The notes beneath the pieces were generated by a model. The model was not told where the DNA came from and ran no database searches. It saw only the letters and a list, made by a program, of their open reading frames with translations. From Hondaea fermentalgiana (lineage: Eukaryota > Sar > Bigyra > Thraustochytrida > Thraustochytriidae), in assembly GCA_014084085.1 (NCBI GenBank), contig NPFB01000066.1, forward strand, positions 1-48,050: DNA of 48,050 nucleotides, written 5' to 3'. How positions within the stretch are numbered: position 1 is the first letter of the stretch; the number at the start of each line of letters is the position of its first letter. Positions 1 through 8,652 of this stretch are shown in pieces. Position numbers and translations under genes: made by a program.

Positions 1-2583
1 CAACGCACGCTTGGTGAACGAAACAAAAGGCTGGAAAACAACCTAGCACAAGCGCTAACAGAAAAGCAAACAGCGCTGGAAGCGCAACACACGCTTGGTG
101 AACGAAACAAAAGGCTGGAAAACAACCTAGCACAAGCGCTAACAGAAAAGCAAACAGCGATGGAGGCGCAAAACACGCTCGGTGAACAAAGCAAAGGGCT
201 GGAAAACAACCTATCACAGGCGCAAGTTGCGCTTGCAAAGGCGCAGAGCGATAAAGACCTGGTCGATTCACGACTTGAAAAAATGCAAGCCCAAAGTAAG
301 ATTCTGGAAGACCAGAATGAATCTCTGAAGAAACAAAATGATGATGCGCGCGCACTGTTGGAGAGCGCCAGAAGGGAAGCCCAGAATTTTCTTTCGGCGA
401 AGCAGGGAGAACTAGGTAATGCAGCACAACAGTTGTCCGAAAAGAATGAACAGATTAATTTGCTCATCAGCCGCGTCGCAGAGCTGAACAATTCAAACAA
501 CGAAGCAAAGACAGCACTGGAAGGCGCGTCGAATGCCAACGGGTTGCTTCGAAATTCCATTTCAGCGCTGGAACAGAATTTGCTTTCAGCAAAAACAAGG
601 CAAAATAACACGTCGGAGGCGAACCTAAGACTCGAGGAAGAAATCGCCCAATTGAATGAAGAATTGAGGACGGCGCGAGATTCGGCCGCCGCTGCCTTGC
701 GCCTGGAACAAGAGCTTGTAAAAGCGCGGAACAGCTCAAATGGCGCCAATCAAAGAGCTGTACAAGCCGAAAGCGAGCTCCTGACTATCCGAGACGAGCT
801 TGAAGAGCTTCGAGCTGCGAAACAACATGATAGTCCACCCGTCGATAGACGCACCGAGCTCGAAGCGGAATTGCGAGCAAGCCTTGATGAAGCCTCACAA
901 AAGCTCGACGCCGTCGAAGCGGCGCTTCAGCAAAGCGAAGGCGCGAACGCCAAGAAGGCATCTAGTATTGCTCGCCTGGAGTCAGAAAAAGACGAGTTGG
1001 CGAACGATGTGCAAGCGCTAGAGACGGAAATTTCAGATCTGAAAGCTGCGCAAGAAGCTGAAAGTGAGACCAATAAAACGAAGACCGAAGACTTTCGGAA
1101 AGCTATGAGGGGTATTCTTAATCGTCTCAAACAAGAGCTGAAGGAAACTCAGAAAGCCAAAGATGGACTCGGGGGGGAAATAAATGATCTTAAAGAGAGC
1201 CTTAGTAGTACCCAGGAGATGCTGCGTGCGGCGCAGGAAGCAAACGAAAAGCTCCTCGAGGAAGCAGAGGCATCCAGTCCGATCAACGCGTCTCCCGGTA
1301 CCATTCAAGAGCAAATCGATCAAAATCTACAAAAAACCGTAGACAATCTACGAAAGGAATTGCTCGAAGCCAATCACCAAGTTGCTTCCCTTAGACGCAT
1401 ACGTAAAGCCGACAATATCACAGTTCAAAGGTTGCAAAAAGAGAGGGATGAACAAGATGACAAAATCGAACAAATGCGAACAGACTCATGGAATGTTGCA
1501 CAAGACACGGCGAGACTTAGATCGGAAAATGAAAGACTTAGACAGAAACTAAACGCTAAAAAGCGCCTGCTCAAGGATGCCAAGACGCAAACCGAGGTTG
1601 CAGGCCACCCCCAAGCGACGCAAACCGAGGTTGCAGGCCACACCCAAGCGACGCAGACCGAGGTTGCGCACGAGCCCCAAGCGACGCAGACCGGTGTCGC
1701 GCACGAGGCGGCATTCACGATCGTTCTAGAGGGCCCCGGTCCTGGGGCGACAGACGCCCACAGCGAGTTTTCGCACACAGAGCCATTTGGCGATGCCAAG
1801 GACTACGTTTTACAATCATTTCACGGAGTGGCGGGTCTCATAGGTGTTTCATCTGTAGCCGCCATGCGCCGCGGCCTGGATTACATTCCAGGTTGCCGAG
1901 ACGAGGCCAGCGCAGTTCATCAATACCACTGCTCGTCCATGAGCGTCATCGTGGATGACGAGGAGATGCTGCGTATGAACGATGGCTCCGCGTGGCGCAA
2001 GTTCTGCACCTTGACGGACAAGCTCGAGGAGATGGTGGGGGCAGAGGGGCGGCTGTTAAATCCAGCGCTGCTGCTGTACATTGCGCGGGTCGGAGGGAGT
2101 GGAGCGCTGGAGGACTTTTTGCGCGTCGTTGGCGATTTCAATTCGGTCAGTGTGCAATTGGAATCGAGCGAACGTGAGAGCGAATACTTGAAAGCAGATT
2201 GCGAGGCCGACCGGGTCCTCGCTGTATTGATGGACACGAACCGCGATGGCAAACGCTTCGAAGCTGATCTGAGGGACCGTTTTGCCGATGCTTGGGGCGT
2301 TGGCGGAGCAGTGGCATCCACGGAGACCTGCGTGTCGATGACGGTTAGAAAGGACCCCGCAACCAAAGGGATAAACGAACGCCGGAAGGTCCTCGAGTTC
2401 GAGGGGACCGTGGCAGAGGCGATTCGAGCGTCCCAGCGCTTCGTCGGCGCGTCGGTCGACACGAGCACCCTGAACCAAACGAACGAGGGAGTAAGCGATG
2501 TCGAAATTATGTTCAACCATGTCATTAACTTTGCCCAGGAATGGCCAACGGTGGAAGTCCATTTCACTGTGCTAGATGTTTGA
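1..2583 (+). CDS. long coiled-coil protein, 5' end outside window
   Basis: The reading frame is open from base 1, so the start lies upstream; 860 residues are visible. Roughly the first 510 residues are one long heptad-type coiled coil rich in Leu, Glu, Lys, Gln and Ala, opening with 28-residue (four-heptad) tandem repeats. Near residues 529-572 sits an 11-residue repeat of type TQTEVAxHxQA. The last ~285 residues form a globular, cysteine-containing domain that I do not recognise. The coiled-coil part is visibly less GC-rich than the C-terminal part. The gene converges on the next gene with only 12 bp between stop codons. A structural, tethering or fibre-like role would suit the architecture, but nothing proves it; coiled coils give misleading similarity to myosin and SMC tails. 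Confidence 0.85.
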   Translation, partial: QRTLGERNKRLENNLAQALTEKQTALEAQHTLGERNKRLENNLAQALTEKQTAMEAQNTLGEQSKGLENNLSQAQVALAKAQSDKDLVDSRLEKMQAQSKILEDQNESLKKQNDDARALLESARREAQNFLSAKQGELGNAAQQLSEKNEQINLLISRVAELNNSNNEAKTALEGASNANGLLRNSISALEQNLLSAKTRQNNTSEANLRLEEEIAQLNEELRTARDSAAAALRLEQELVKARNSSNGANQRAVQAESELLTIRDELEELRAAKQHDSPPVDRRTELEAELRASLDEASQKLDAVEAALQQSEGANAKKASSIARLESEKDELANDVQALETEISDLKAAQEAESETNKTKTEDFRKAMRGILNRLKQELKETQKAKDGLGGEINDLKESLSSTQEMLRAAQEANEKLLEEAEASSPINASPGTIQEQIDQNLQKTVDNLRKELLEANHQVASLRRIRKADNITVQRLQKERDEQDDKIEQMRTDSWNVAQDTARLRSENERLRQKLNAKKRLLKDAKTQTEVAGHPQATQTEVAGHTQATQTEVAHEPQATQTGVAHEAAFTIVLEGPGPGATDAHSEFSHTEPFGDAKDYVLQSFHGVAGLIGVSSVAAMRRGLDYIPGCRDEASAVHQYHCSSMSVIVDDEEMLRMNDGSAWRKFCTLTDKLEEMVGAEGRLLNPALLLYIARVGGSGALEDFLRVVGDFNSVSVQLESSERESEYLKADCEADRVLAVLMDTNRDGKRFEADLRDRFADAWGVGGAVASTETCVSMTVRKDPATKGINERRKVLEFEGTVAEAIRASQRFVGASVDTSTLNQTNEGVSDVEIMFNHVINFAQEWPTVEVHFTVLDV
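7..258 (+). repeat. 84-bp in-frame tandem repeat (coiled coil)
   Basis: Bases 7-90 and 91-174 are nearly identical 84-bp units; a third, diverged unit follows at 175-258. Each unit encodes 28 residues, exactly four heptads, so copy number can change without breaking the coiled coil. The array probably continues left of the window. Confidence 0.9.
1585..1716 (+). repeat. 33-bp in-frame tandem repeat, four copies
   Basis: Units start at 1585, 1618, 1651 and 1684 and encode TQTEVAGHPQA-type 11-residue repeats, the last degenerate. They form the hinge between the coiled coil and the C-terminal domain of the same protein. Confidence 0.88.
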
Positions 2584-2595
2584 AAGCAATTTTTT

Positions 2596-3171
2596 TTACT
2601 CGATGATGTAGATATTTTCGCGCAGCTGTTTGCCGCGCATCTTGGCGTACAGGCGGTCCGGGAGAGAGCGCAGAGAATCAAAGGCTTGGACCCGCACGAG
2701 GTCGCGCTCGATGTAGCCCTCGAGGCGCGCAGCGCCAAGCAGTGCTTGTGTCTCGTCGAGATACTCCTGCAGATTGGCGTCGCCGCCGTCTCGCGCGATG
2801 CGCACGGCGCGGAGATGGTGAAGAATTTCCACCAGCGTTGGCCTCGGGGCGACGTCCGTGCACCACGGCGTAGTGCGGAGCGCGGCGGAGATTGGCGAGA
2901 AGGGGCGTTCCACCGGCCCCGCGAGCAGCAGCTCCTCGAGCTCGTCGTCGCTCCCCGCGTCGCTCCCCGCGTCGCTCTCGATAGACACAGTGTATAAACT
3001 GTCTGTGTCTCCGTGTAGGCTATCGGCTGCCTCTCTGCCGGCGTCCAGCATCACAACTGCCAGTGCGTGGGCAAGGAGAGCGCGCGGGGGGTCGGGTGAA
3101 CGGCGGCGACGGAGCGAAACGGCCAGCGCAACTCCCACAGCCGAGGCCAGGAGCAGAGCAGTGCGCGACAT
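2596..3171 (-). CDS. small single-pass membrane protein, unknown
   Basis: 191 residues. An N-terminal hydrophobic segment (about residues 4-20) followed by a basic cluster RRRR suggests a membrane anchor with the rest on the cytosolic side; a cleaved signal peptide is less likely. Residues 60-85 are acidic and Ser/Gly-rich with a short SDAGSDAGSD duplication. The remainder is helical and charged. No family recognised. Its ATG is 91 bp from the divergent gene at 3263. It converges with the coiled-coil gene. Confidence 0.75.
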   Translation of the reverse strand: MSRTALLLASAVGVALAVSLRRRRSPDPPRALLAHALAVVMLDAGREAADSLHGDTDSLYTVSIESDAGSDAGSDDELEELLLAGPVERPFSPISAALRTTPWCTDVAPRPTLVEILHHLRAVRIARDGGDANLQEYLDETQALLGAARLEGYIERDLVRVQAFDSLRSLPDRLYAKMRGKQLRENIYIIE

Positions 3172-3262
3172 TTTTCCCTATGCGAGCGAAGGGGTTCTGC
3201 TGCCCGCCTCCCGCCTGAATTCATGTATGCAAGCAAATCCTTAACTGTCCCCGGAGAAGAAG

Positions 3263-4420
3263 ATGGCAACGCCCGACGGTTTGCCCGCCTCTGCGCACGA
3301 CCGAGCCTGGCCGCTGGGCGACACGCACGCAGTGGGCTTCGCGCGCAACGAGCATGGTTACGTGACGGGCCTGAAGCGCGAAAAGGGCTTGAAAGTCGTG
3401 GCAATGTCTTCGGTGACGCCGCGGCAAGTGCGCCAGGACTGTCGCTCGGTTGCCGAAGCAGACCTGAGCGCGCACCTGCTTTCGCAGCACGCGGACGCCG
3501 TTGCAAAATCGCCGGCCCTGTGCGTCCACATATTCATCGACGCGTACAACGCCGTGCTGCGCGTATTCGGTTTCGACTGCCGCGTTTTCTACGACCTGAG
3601 CGCTGCGCGCGTCCGAGAGATCGCAAAGCATGGGATCGGCGAGCTCGCCGTGCAGCGAGAGTTTCTGGGCGGCAAAGAGGGCGGGCTGATCCCGGATGCG
3701 CTGGCTTTGTTTCGCCACAACGAAGAGGTCCGGGCGCGCGGCGAGGCGCTCGTCGCCTTCAAGCACACTGCCGCTGCCTACAACGCCGCCTTCCGCTATC
3801 TGCGGACGCAAGATCCCTGCGAGCTGCGCCTGGCCCCGGCCCCGCAAGAGGTCGAGGACCTGGTCAACACGCTGCTCAGCACGGGCATTTGGGCCGGCAC
3901 GCCGAGCGGCATCGCGCTGCCGACCCAGCGCAAAGAAAAGGCCAGCTGCTCAAACGTGCTCTTCCCGGTGTTGAATTTCGCGGCGCTGCGTGCCTTGCGC
4001 CCCAACAGCAAGATAAAACCCCTGATCGAGAACGTCGAGCAGCGCGTATTTACTTCGTTGGCGGAGCTCCCCGGCCCAGTGCTGTGCCTAAAGGTCGGTG
4101 ACTTCTTCCTGGGTCCGCAGCCAGATAAAGTGCGGGTGGTCAACTTGGCAGGGCCTGGCGGACCGCTCCGCCGGGGGGAAGAACGCGTGCGCAAGGCCGC
4201 AGAGGAAGACGTTTGCACATTGGTGCTCTTGTACCGCTCGGCCAACGAGTTGGCGCGAGCGGCGCACTTCAAGCACCCGCTCTCGCCAAACTGCACGTAC
4301 CTCCAAGCGGCGCTTCGCTGGTCGGCCGAGGCCATCGCGGGAGGCGCCGCCGAGGACCTCGTTCGCTCGATGACTGCCGTGGCGGGCTACATGGCATTCA
4401 AGGACGCGTCCATAAGTTGA
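3263..4420 (+). CDS. hypothetical protein, 385 residues
   Basis: Starts at the ATG after a purine-rich GGAGAAGAAG leader. Strong G/C preference at third codon positions supports this frame over the long ORFs overlapping it in other frames. The protein is mixed alpha/beta with no signal peptide, membrane segment or motif I can name; a patch near residues 270-300 alternates hydrophobic and basic residues. It lies 66 bp before the transglutaminase-like gene on the same strand, so co-expression is possible. Confidence 0.78.
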   Translation: MATPDGLPASAHDRAWPLGDTHAVGFARNEHGYVTGLKREKGLKVVAMSSVTPRQVRQDCRSVAEADLSAHLLSQHADAVAKSPALCVHIFIDAYNAVLRVFGFDCRVFYDLSAARVREIAKHGIGELAVQREFLGGKEGGLIPDALALFRHNEEVRARGEALVAFKHTAAAYNAAFRYLRTQDPCELRLAPAPQEVEDLVNTLLSTGIWAGTPSGIALPTQRKEKASCSNVLFPVLNFAALRALRPNSKIKPLIENVEQRVFTSLAELPGPVLCLKVGDFFLGPQPDKVRVVNLAGPGGPLRRGEERVRKAAEEDVCTLVLLYRSANELARAAHFKHPLSPNCTYLQAALRWSAEAIAGGAAEDLVRSMTAVAGYMAFKDASIS

Positions 4421-4486
4421 GGTTACGCGCTACCAGGGAACAGACCCAAAGATAAGCAAGAGAGAGCAATAAGATACAATAAAAGG

Positions 4487-5686
4487 ATGCCGGTCTTCGT
4501 GAATGTTCGAAATCTTGGCGAATTTAAAAACAGGGCGAATCGATACTACAGCGTTGAGTTCGCGCTGCGGTGCGAACAGTCGGGTCGCATCTTCGCGATC
4601 GCAACGCTTGACCCCAATCACTTCGCCAGCTCGCCGCCTTCTTTCGTTGTCTACGACTACGACGAAAAGATCGACGGCGCGTTGAGCGTCGCGAATGCTC
4701 ACCGCTTTCCCAAAGACTGCTCGAGCTTTGCATTGCACATGTACGCGTTCCAATTTGTCGGAAAGCAGGTCTTCTTGGAGCGTCGCATCGGCCGATTAGG
4801 GGGCGAGCAGGATAGTCCCCTGGAAAGCGAATTGCCGACACGGTCCGAGCGACTCAGTTTCACAACGCAATACTGCGCCATTGACTTCAACGAAGCGGCC
4901 TCGCGCGGCGTGCAGCGCCCCGAAAAACTGTTCGTTACTAGTTCCCACGGTCGGAAGCTCGACTGGGAAGTCCCGCGAGAATTTTACGCAAAGATGGCCT
5001 GCGCCTCCTCCTTCTACCAGCGCCTCGAGTGCGCTCGCATCCTCGAGCACCGGGTGATGACGCCGAGCGAGGACAGTGCCTGGGCTTCGGTGCGCGCCCG
5101 CTGGGAGGAAGGCGGGGATTGGGTGCTGCCCTTTTTCAGGGCCTTCGGGGATATCCTGTCTGACATAAAATACGAGAGCGACGTCGAGTTCATGCACCCG
5201 GACCGCCCAACGGACTTGGGAGACGCCGCTGTGGAGTTCACCGGCACAGGGGACTGCGAGGACATGGCGCATTTCTCGATTCGCATGTTGACGCAGTTCG
5301 TAGATACCGCTCAACTGCAGCTGCGCCGCCGCAACGACCCACACGCCAAATTCCTGCGCGCCGCGGCCGACACCATTGGCCAGACATACCGGCCCATGGT
5401 CCAAATTTGCAAAATCGAGAACAGAGAGGGCAATGAGGAATACCATTCCACCGTCCTGCTTATCGCGCTCAAGGACGGATTCGACGCCATCGGGTTTGAG
5501 CCGACCAATCCGATCGAAGACACAGGTCGCGCCGTCGATCGGTCTTTCTACAGCTGGCACCTCGAAAATTACTTTTTCTTAAGTCATCTGCACATTTTCT
5601 CTGTCGAGCCGCATTGGCGCGAGCTGCTGCCGAAGAAGAAGTTTAAAGACCTGCTGGGAGAGTACATGGCGTTCGCAGACCTCTAG
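4487..5686 (+). CDS. transglutaminase-like cysteine protease-fold protein
   Basis: 399 residues. Residues 255-261 read TGDCEDM, the catalytic-Cys signature of the transglutaminase-like superfamily (GDCED as in bacterial BTLCP peptidases), with Cys257 as nucleophile. A His follows at 320 in a YHSTVLL strand, and FEPTN near 338-342 stands where the third acidic/Asn residue is expected. The sequence before the Cys (aromatic-rich helix, then DLGDAAVEF) also fits that family. The N-terminal ~200 residues are not recognised. In this superfamily members are peptidases, amidases or transglutaminases; the substrate is unknown here. AAGATACAATAAAAGG just before the ATG may be a promoter/leader. The stop overlaps that of the convergent kinase gene. 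Confidence 0.7.
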   Translation: MPVFVNVRNLGEFKNRANRYYSVEFALRCEQSGRIFAIATLDPNHFASSPPSFVVYDYDEKIDGALSVANAHRFPKDCSSFALHMYAFQFVGKQVFLERRIGRLGGEQDSPLESELPTRSERLSFTTQYCAIDFNEAASRGVQRPEKLFVTSSHGRKLDWEVPREFYAKMACASSFYQRLECARILEHRVMTPSEDSAWASVRARWEEGGDWVLPFFRAFGDILSDIKYESDVEFMHPDRPTDLGDAAVEFTGTGDCEDMAHFSIRMLTQFVDTAQLQLRRRNDPHAKFLRAAADTIGQTYRPMVQICKIENREGNEEYHSTVLLIALKDGFDAIGFEPTNPIEDTGRAVDRSFYSWHLENYFFLSHLHIFSVEPHWRELLPKKKFKDLLGEYMAFADL

Positions 5687-7020
5687 AAAGCCTTGAGCTG
5701 CGCTATCACAAAGGGGAGATCGTGATCCCAGATGCGCAGCGCGTCCCGCGCGCGCTTCTTCTCCACGCCCAAATCGAAGGCGCGGTTAGCTGCTGCGCTG
5801 TATGTGCACGACAGCGTCCTGGGGTCCCAGTGCAGGAACTTCCGCCGCACGTCCACCTGGGAGAGCACGATCTGCGCACAGAGCAAGATGTAGTCGGTCG
5901 TGCGGAGACGCTGGTCCGAGCGCGCCTGCTCAGTCTTTGCGGTGAGTACCCAGTTCTCTGGCATACCGAAGCCGGCGCCGTCCACATGCAGCAGCGCGTA
6001 AATGTCTTCAATGTGCAAAGACGTGTAGAGTCCGCCGCGCCTGCAAAAGGCACAGCCCCGTCCGTGCTCCAAGCACTTGTCGCAGCTGCCCAGCTGGAAC
6101 AGGCGGAAAGTGGTGAGCACCGTGAGGCCGAAGGCGAAAATGTCCGCGACCCGCCGCGAAAAGGGCAAAGGCAGGTTATGGTCCTTGCCCTCGACAACCC
6201 GCTGGGCGCGGGCAAGCCCGAGACTCGGCAACAAGTAGGGCAGCGTGCCGGCCGCCATTCCGCGCCCTGGGCGCAGATCTCCGCTCAAACCAAAGTCAAT
6301 GATGCGCCACTGGTTATCGCGAAAAGCAAAGTTGTCCGGCTTGATGTCGCGATGTGCCAGCTGGTGAAGGTGGAGTTCGCGCAGAGCAGAGTACCCTTGC
6401 TCGACGAGCAGGATCAGTAAACGCACGTCCCATGTTTTCGTCTCGTTGAGCAGCGCGACGGCGTCCGACCCACAGTGCGGCATACTAATTGCATGGAGAC
6501 CCAAAGAAGGGTTCTGGTAGATAGCAAAATTCGTTGGCAGCCCGGGATCGCGACAGGCGCGCAGCACACGCGACGCACGCACCTCTCCCTCGAAAATGCG
6601 CCTCGTGATTCGCGGAGAATTGCAGTGGACGAACTTAACGACGCGAGTGCAAGCCCGGTCGCCGAACACGGTTGTCTTCCGGTGCGCAAAGAGCACGACC
6701 AGAGATCCCACCGTGGCGCTGCCGAGGTTTTCCTCGAGAAAGCGACGCGCGCGCGGGTCGGCGGCCAGGGCGGCCCCCAGCGCGCCGAGCTGAGCGCCGG
6801 GCACGCGACCGGGCACTCTGTGCGGGCCCGGGGCGCCGACCAGCGCCACGGGAGCCGAGGAGGTATGGGCGCGGGCCGGTTGCTCGACGAACGGGACCGT
6901 GCATGACTTGCGCAACGACTGCGGCGACCCTTGCAGCTTCATCTGCGCCAAGTACCCAGCGAACGCAAGATAAACCGCCTGCACACACAGCATTAACGTT
7001 CTGCTCCACCAGCTCCACAT
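5683..7020 (-). CDS. membrane-anchored Ser/Thr protein kinase
   Basis: 445 residues from the ATG at 7020; a longer frame exists upstream but would run into the divergent gene and its promoter. A hydrophobic Trp-rich segment (about residues 2-25) anchors the N terminus. The kinase domain has VVKF (Lys129 as ATP-binding Lys), catalytic loop HRDIKPDN (223-230) and DFGLS (242-246); the downstream DIFAFGLTVL matches subdomain IX. The glycine-rich loop is not obvious. After it comes an unusual cysteine cluster, CDKCLEHGRGCAFC (313-326), a likely zinc site inserted in the C-lobe. All catalytic residues are present, so it should be active. The type resembles casein-kinase-like viral kinases; target unknown. 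Confidence 0.85.
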   Translation of the reverse strand: MWSWWSRTLMLCVQAVYLAFAGYLAQMKLQGSPQSLRKSCTVPFVEQPARAHTSSAPVALVGAPGPHRVPGRVPGAQLGALGAALAADPRARRFLEENLGSATVGSLVVLFAHRKTTVFGDRACTRVVKFVHCNSPRITRRIFEGEVRASRVLRACRDPGLPTNFAIYQNPSLGLHAISMPHCGSDAVALLNETKTWDVRLLILLVEQGYSALRELHLHQLAHRDIKPDNFAFRDNQWRIIDFGLSGDLRPGRGMAAGTLPYLLPSLGLARAQRVVEGKDHNLPLPFSRRVADIFAFGLTVLTTFRLFQLGSCDKCLEHGRGCAFCRRGGLYTSLHIEDIYALLHVDGAGFGMPENWVLTAKTEQARSDQRLRTTDYILLCAQIVLSQVDVRRKFLHWDPRTLSCTYSAAANRAFDLGVEKKRARDALRIWDHDLPFVIAQLKAF

Positions 7021-7083
7021 TGCATCCCCACCTCCCTCCCTCCCGCTCCATAACCACAACCCCTTGCCCCATATACTACGATA
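7021..7083. promoter_or_regulatory. bidirectional promoter with TATACTACG
   Basis: The 63 bp between the divergent kinase gene and the gene at 7084 contain TATACTACG at 7072-7080, only 4 bp before the rightward ATG; its complement serves as a TATA-like element for the kinase side. The same nine bases occur at 44831-44839 upstream of the SNF2 gene. The rest is a C-rich polypyrimidine stretch. Confidence 0.4.
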
Positions 7084-7551
7084 ATGGGCCTCCGCGACCG
7101 CATGCTGCGAGCGCTGCCGCTCTTGGCCAAGCCGTGCAGCCCGGCGGATTTCCTGCGGCTGTGCGAGGCACTCGGTTGCACCCCCGACGAGGCCTGGAGT
7201 CACCTCAGCGGCCACATCCAAGCCGTCTTCGGGGAGAGCCTGCGGCAGTTGGACCTCTATCACCGCTTGGCATCCATTCGCTCTGCGAGAGACCTCTGTC
7301 GCTTTCCCCTGTTGCACGATATCCTGCTCCGACCGGAGCAGCTTAGGAGATCCATCGCGGAGTCACTCATCAAGCCGGTCCCCAAGGCGCAGCTGCTGCG
7401 CGCAGCGCGCAATTGCAGCGAGCAGCGTGCCGAGCCCAAGGACTTGAAAGCGCTGCAGCTCTTCCTCGACTGGGCGCGAGACGAAAAGACATCGCAGCGC
7501 AGATGCCGCGTCGTCGCTCGGCGCGTTCGCATAGTCGTGGAGTGGGCGTAG
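7084..7551 (+). CDS. hypothetical helical protein, probably 5' half of a split gene
   Basis: 155 residues, helical, Leu/Arg-rich, no recognised family. It ends at a TAG at 7549, but third-position GC preference continues in the same frame to about 7584, after which the coding signal moves to the frame of the following entry. So this and the next entry are likely one gene of ~290 residues disrupted by a nonsense codon and a frameshift, or a site of sequence error. If intact, it would be a short helical protein divergent from the kinase. Confidence 0.55.
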   Translation: MGLRDRMLRALPLLAKPCSPADFLRLCEALGCTPDEAWSHLSGHIQAVFGESLRQLDLYHRLASIRSARDLCRFPLLHDILLRPEQLRRSIAESLIKPVPKAQLLRAARNCSEQRAEPKDLKALQLFLDWARDEKTSQRRCRVVARRVRIVVEWA

Positions 7552-7970
7552 CGGCCATTCTCGCTCGAGATGCAATCGGCCTTCTGAGCGAGTACACGTA
7601 CGCCCTCGGCGCGGACGCAGCGGCGCTCGAGCAGATCCTCCGCGCGCACCTCGCGGGGCCGTTCTACGCGCGTGCCAACTTCATGACGCGCCTTCTCTCT
7701 GCCGAGCCCGGGCTGAGCGGCGCAATGCAAGAGCTCCTGCTCGAGATACTTCGGTCGGCGCCCCTCGACACTCCCCGCGAACTCGCGTTCGCCCGCAAGG
7801 TCCTGGCGTCGTGGGACGCCTTCTTCGCGCGCGAGGTATTCCGTGCCGACGCTCACCGGGCGGTTCGATTGACACCCCCTCAAGCGTCGCCCCTACCGAC
7901 GCACGAATTGTTCATTGCCCCGCTGGCAGTATACGACGAAAACAAGGGGGGTTTACAAATTATCAAGTAG
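7503..7970 (+). CDS. hypothetical helical protein, probably 3' half of a split gene
   Basis: 155 residues from the ATG at 7503, overlapping the previous entry by 49 bp in another frame. The first ~25 codons look non-coding (poor third-position GC, Arg/Ser-rich), while from about 7585 the frame is clearly coding: Leu/Ala-rich helices such as SEYTYALGADAAALEQIL. That pattern favours a frameshifted continuation of the upstream gene over an independent start. No domain recognised. Confidence 0.5.
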   Translation: MPRRRSARSHSRGVGVAAILARDAIGLLSEYTYALGADAAALEQILRAHLAGPFYARANFMTRLLSAEPGLSGAMQELLLEILRSAPLDTPRELAFARKVLASWDAFFAREVFRADAHRAVRLTPPQASPLPTHELFIAPLAVYDENKGGLQIIK

Positions 7971-7995
7971 GAAAAAAAAATAAAAGATTGGCACA

Positions 7996-8652
7996 ATGGG
8001 CTTCGATGACAGCGACCTTGAGTTCGGCCGCGTGCAGATGAACCGCCGCGTGCGCCGGGCGCTAATCACGCTCCGTGCCAACTGGCCCCGCGTGCGCCGC
8101 TTGCTTGTCCTTTTCGCAGCGGCCACCTTGCTGCTCGCCGTGCGCCTTGCTTCGCGGAACGTCGATCGCGTCTTTGCCAAGGTCGAGTCGATGGGAGAGG
8201 CGATAACACTGGAAGAGCCAACGTACCGACCCTTTCGCGTGGCGCGCGCGTTGGCGGCGGAAGCGGCGGCGACAGAGGCCTACCCGCTCAAACGGTCAGA
8301 GGTAAACCGCCGCATGCAGACCGCGAACCTGCGCGCCGCCGAAGAGGACGCCGCGCCTATTCTCCGCTCCGGCGAGCACATCTGCTTGCACGCCCGCGAT
8401 CTGGGCGTGCCGTTCGATATCATCTTCTTGCGCACCGAGGAGGGGGCGCGTGCCGTCGTGAACCCGCAAGTGGCGGAGAACCCGAGCGCGTTCCGCCACC
8501 ACAAGATCCAGGACGCTCGCGGCCAAGACTCCTGGGCCAAGCTGCCGACTTCGCTCTCAGTCAAGTTCGTGGGCGCCGACCTCCGCGCCGAGGCCGAAGT
8601 CTTTCAGTGGCCCTCGTCTGCCTGCCTGTGGCACAATCTCGTGACGGCGTGA
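7996..8652 (+). CDS. membrane protein with possible degenerate peptide-deformylase-like fold
   Basis: 218 residues. A basic N terminus is followed by a membrane segment (about 36-52). The rest has the layout of a peptide deformylase: an ICLHARDLGVP stretch in place of the GLAAxQ region, then a strand and VVNP, then a second strand (SLSVKFVGADL) and a final ACLWHNL where HExxH would be. The metal ligands of the family are missing, so if related it is not a deformylase enzyme. This is pattern similarity only. Upstream lies an A-rich leader (AAAAAAAAATAAAAG). Its TGA overlaps the next ATG by one base. Confidence 0.65.
   Translation: MGFDDSDLEFGRVQMNRRVRRALITLRANWPRVRRLLVLFAAATLLLAVRLASRNVDRVFAKVESMGEAITLEEPTYRPFRVARALAAEAAATEAYPLKRSEVNRRMQTANLRAAEEDAAPILRSGEHICLHARDLGVPFDIIFLRTEEGARAVVNPQVAENPSAFRHHKIQDARGQDSWAKLPTSLSVKFVGADLRAEAEVFQWPSSACLWHNLVTA

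Noticed and set aside
1920..2738. 272-codon minus-strand ORF under the end of the coiled-coil gene
   Set aside because: Starts inside another gene, Ser/Arg/Thr-rich shadow composition.
4796..5560. 254-codon minus-strand ORF inside the transglutaminase-like gene
   Set aside because: Antisense shadow; the plus-strand protein has catalytic motifs.
7021..7317. N-terminal extension of the kinase
   Set aside because: Would cross the divergent gene and its TATA-like element; starting at 7020 gives a membrane anchor.
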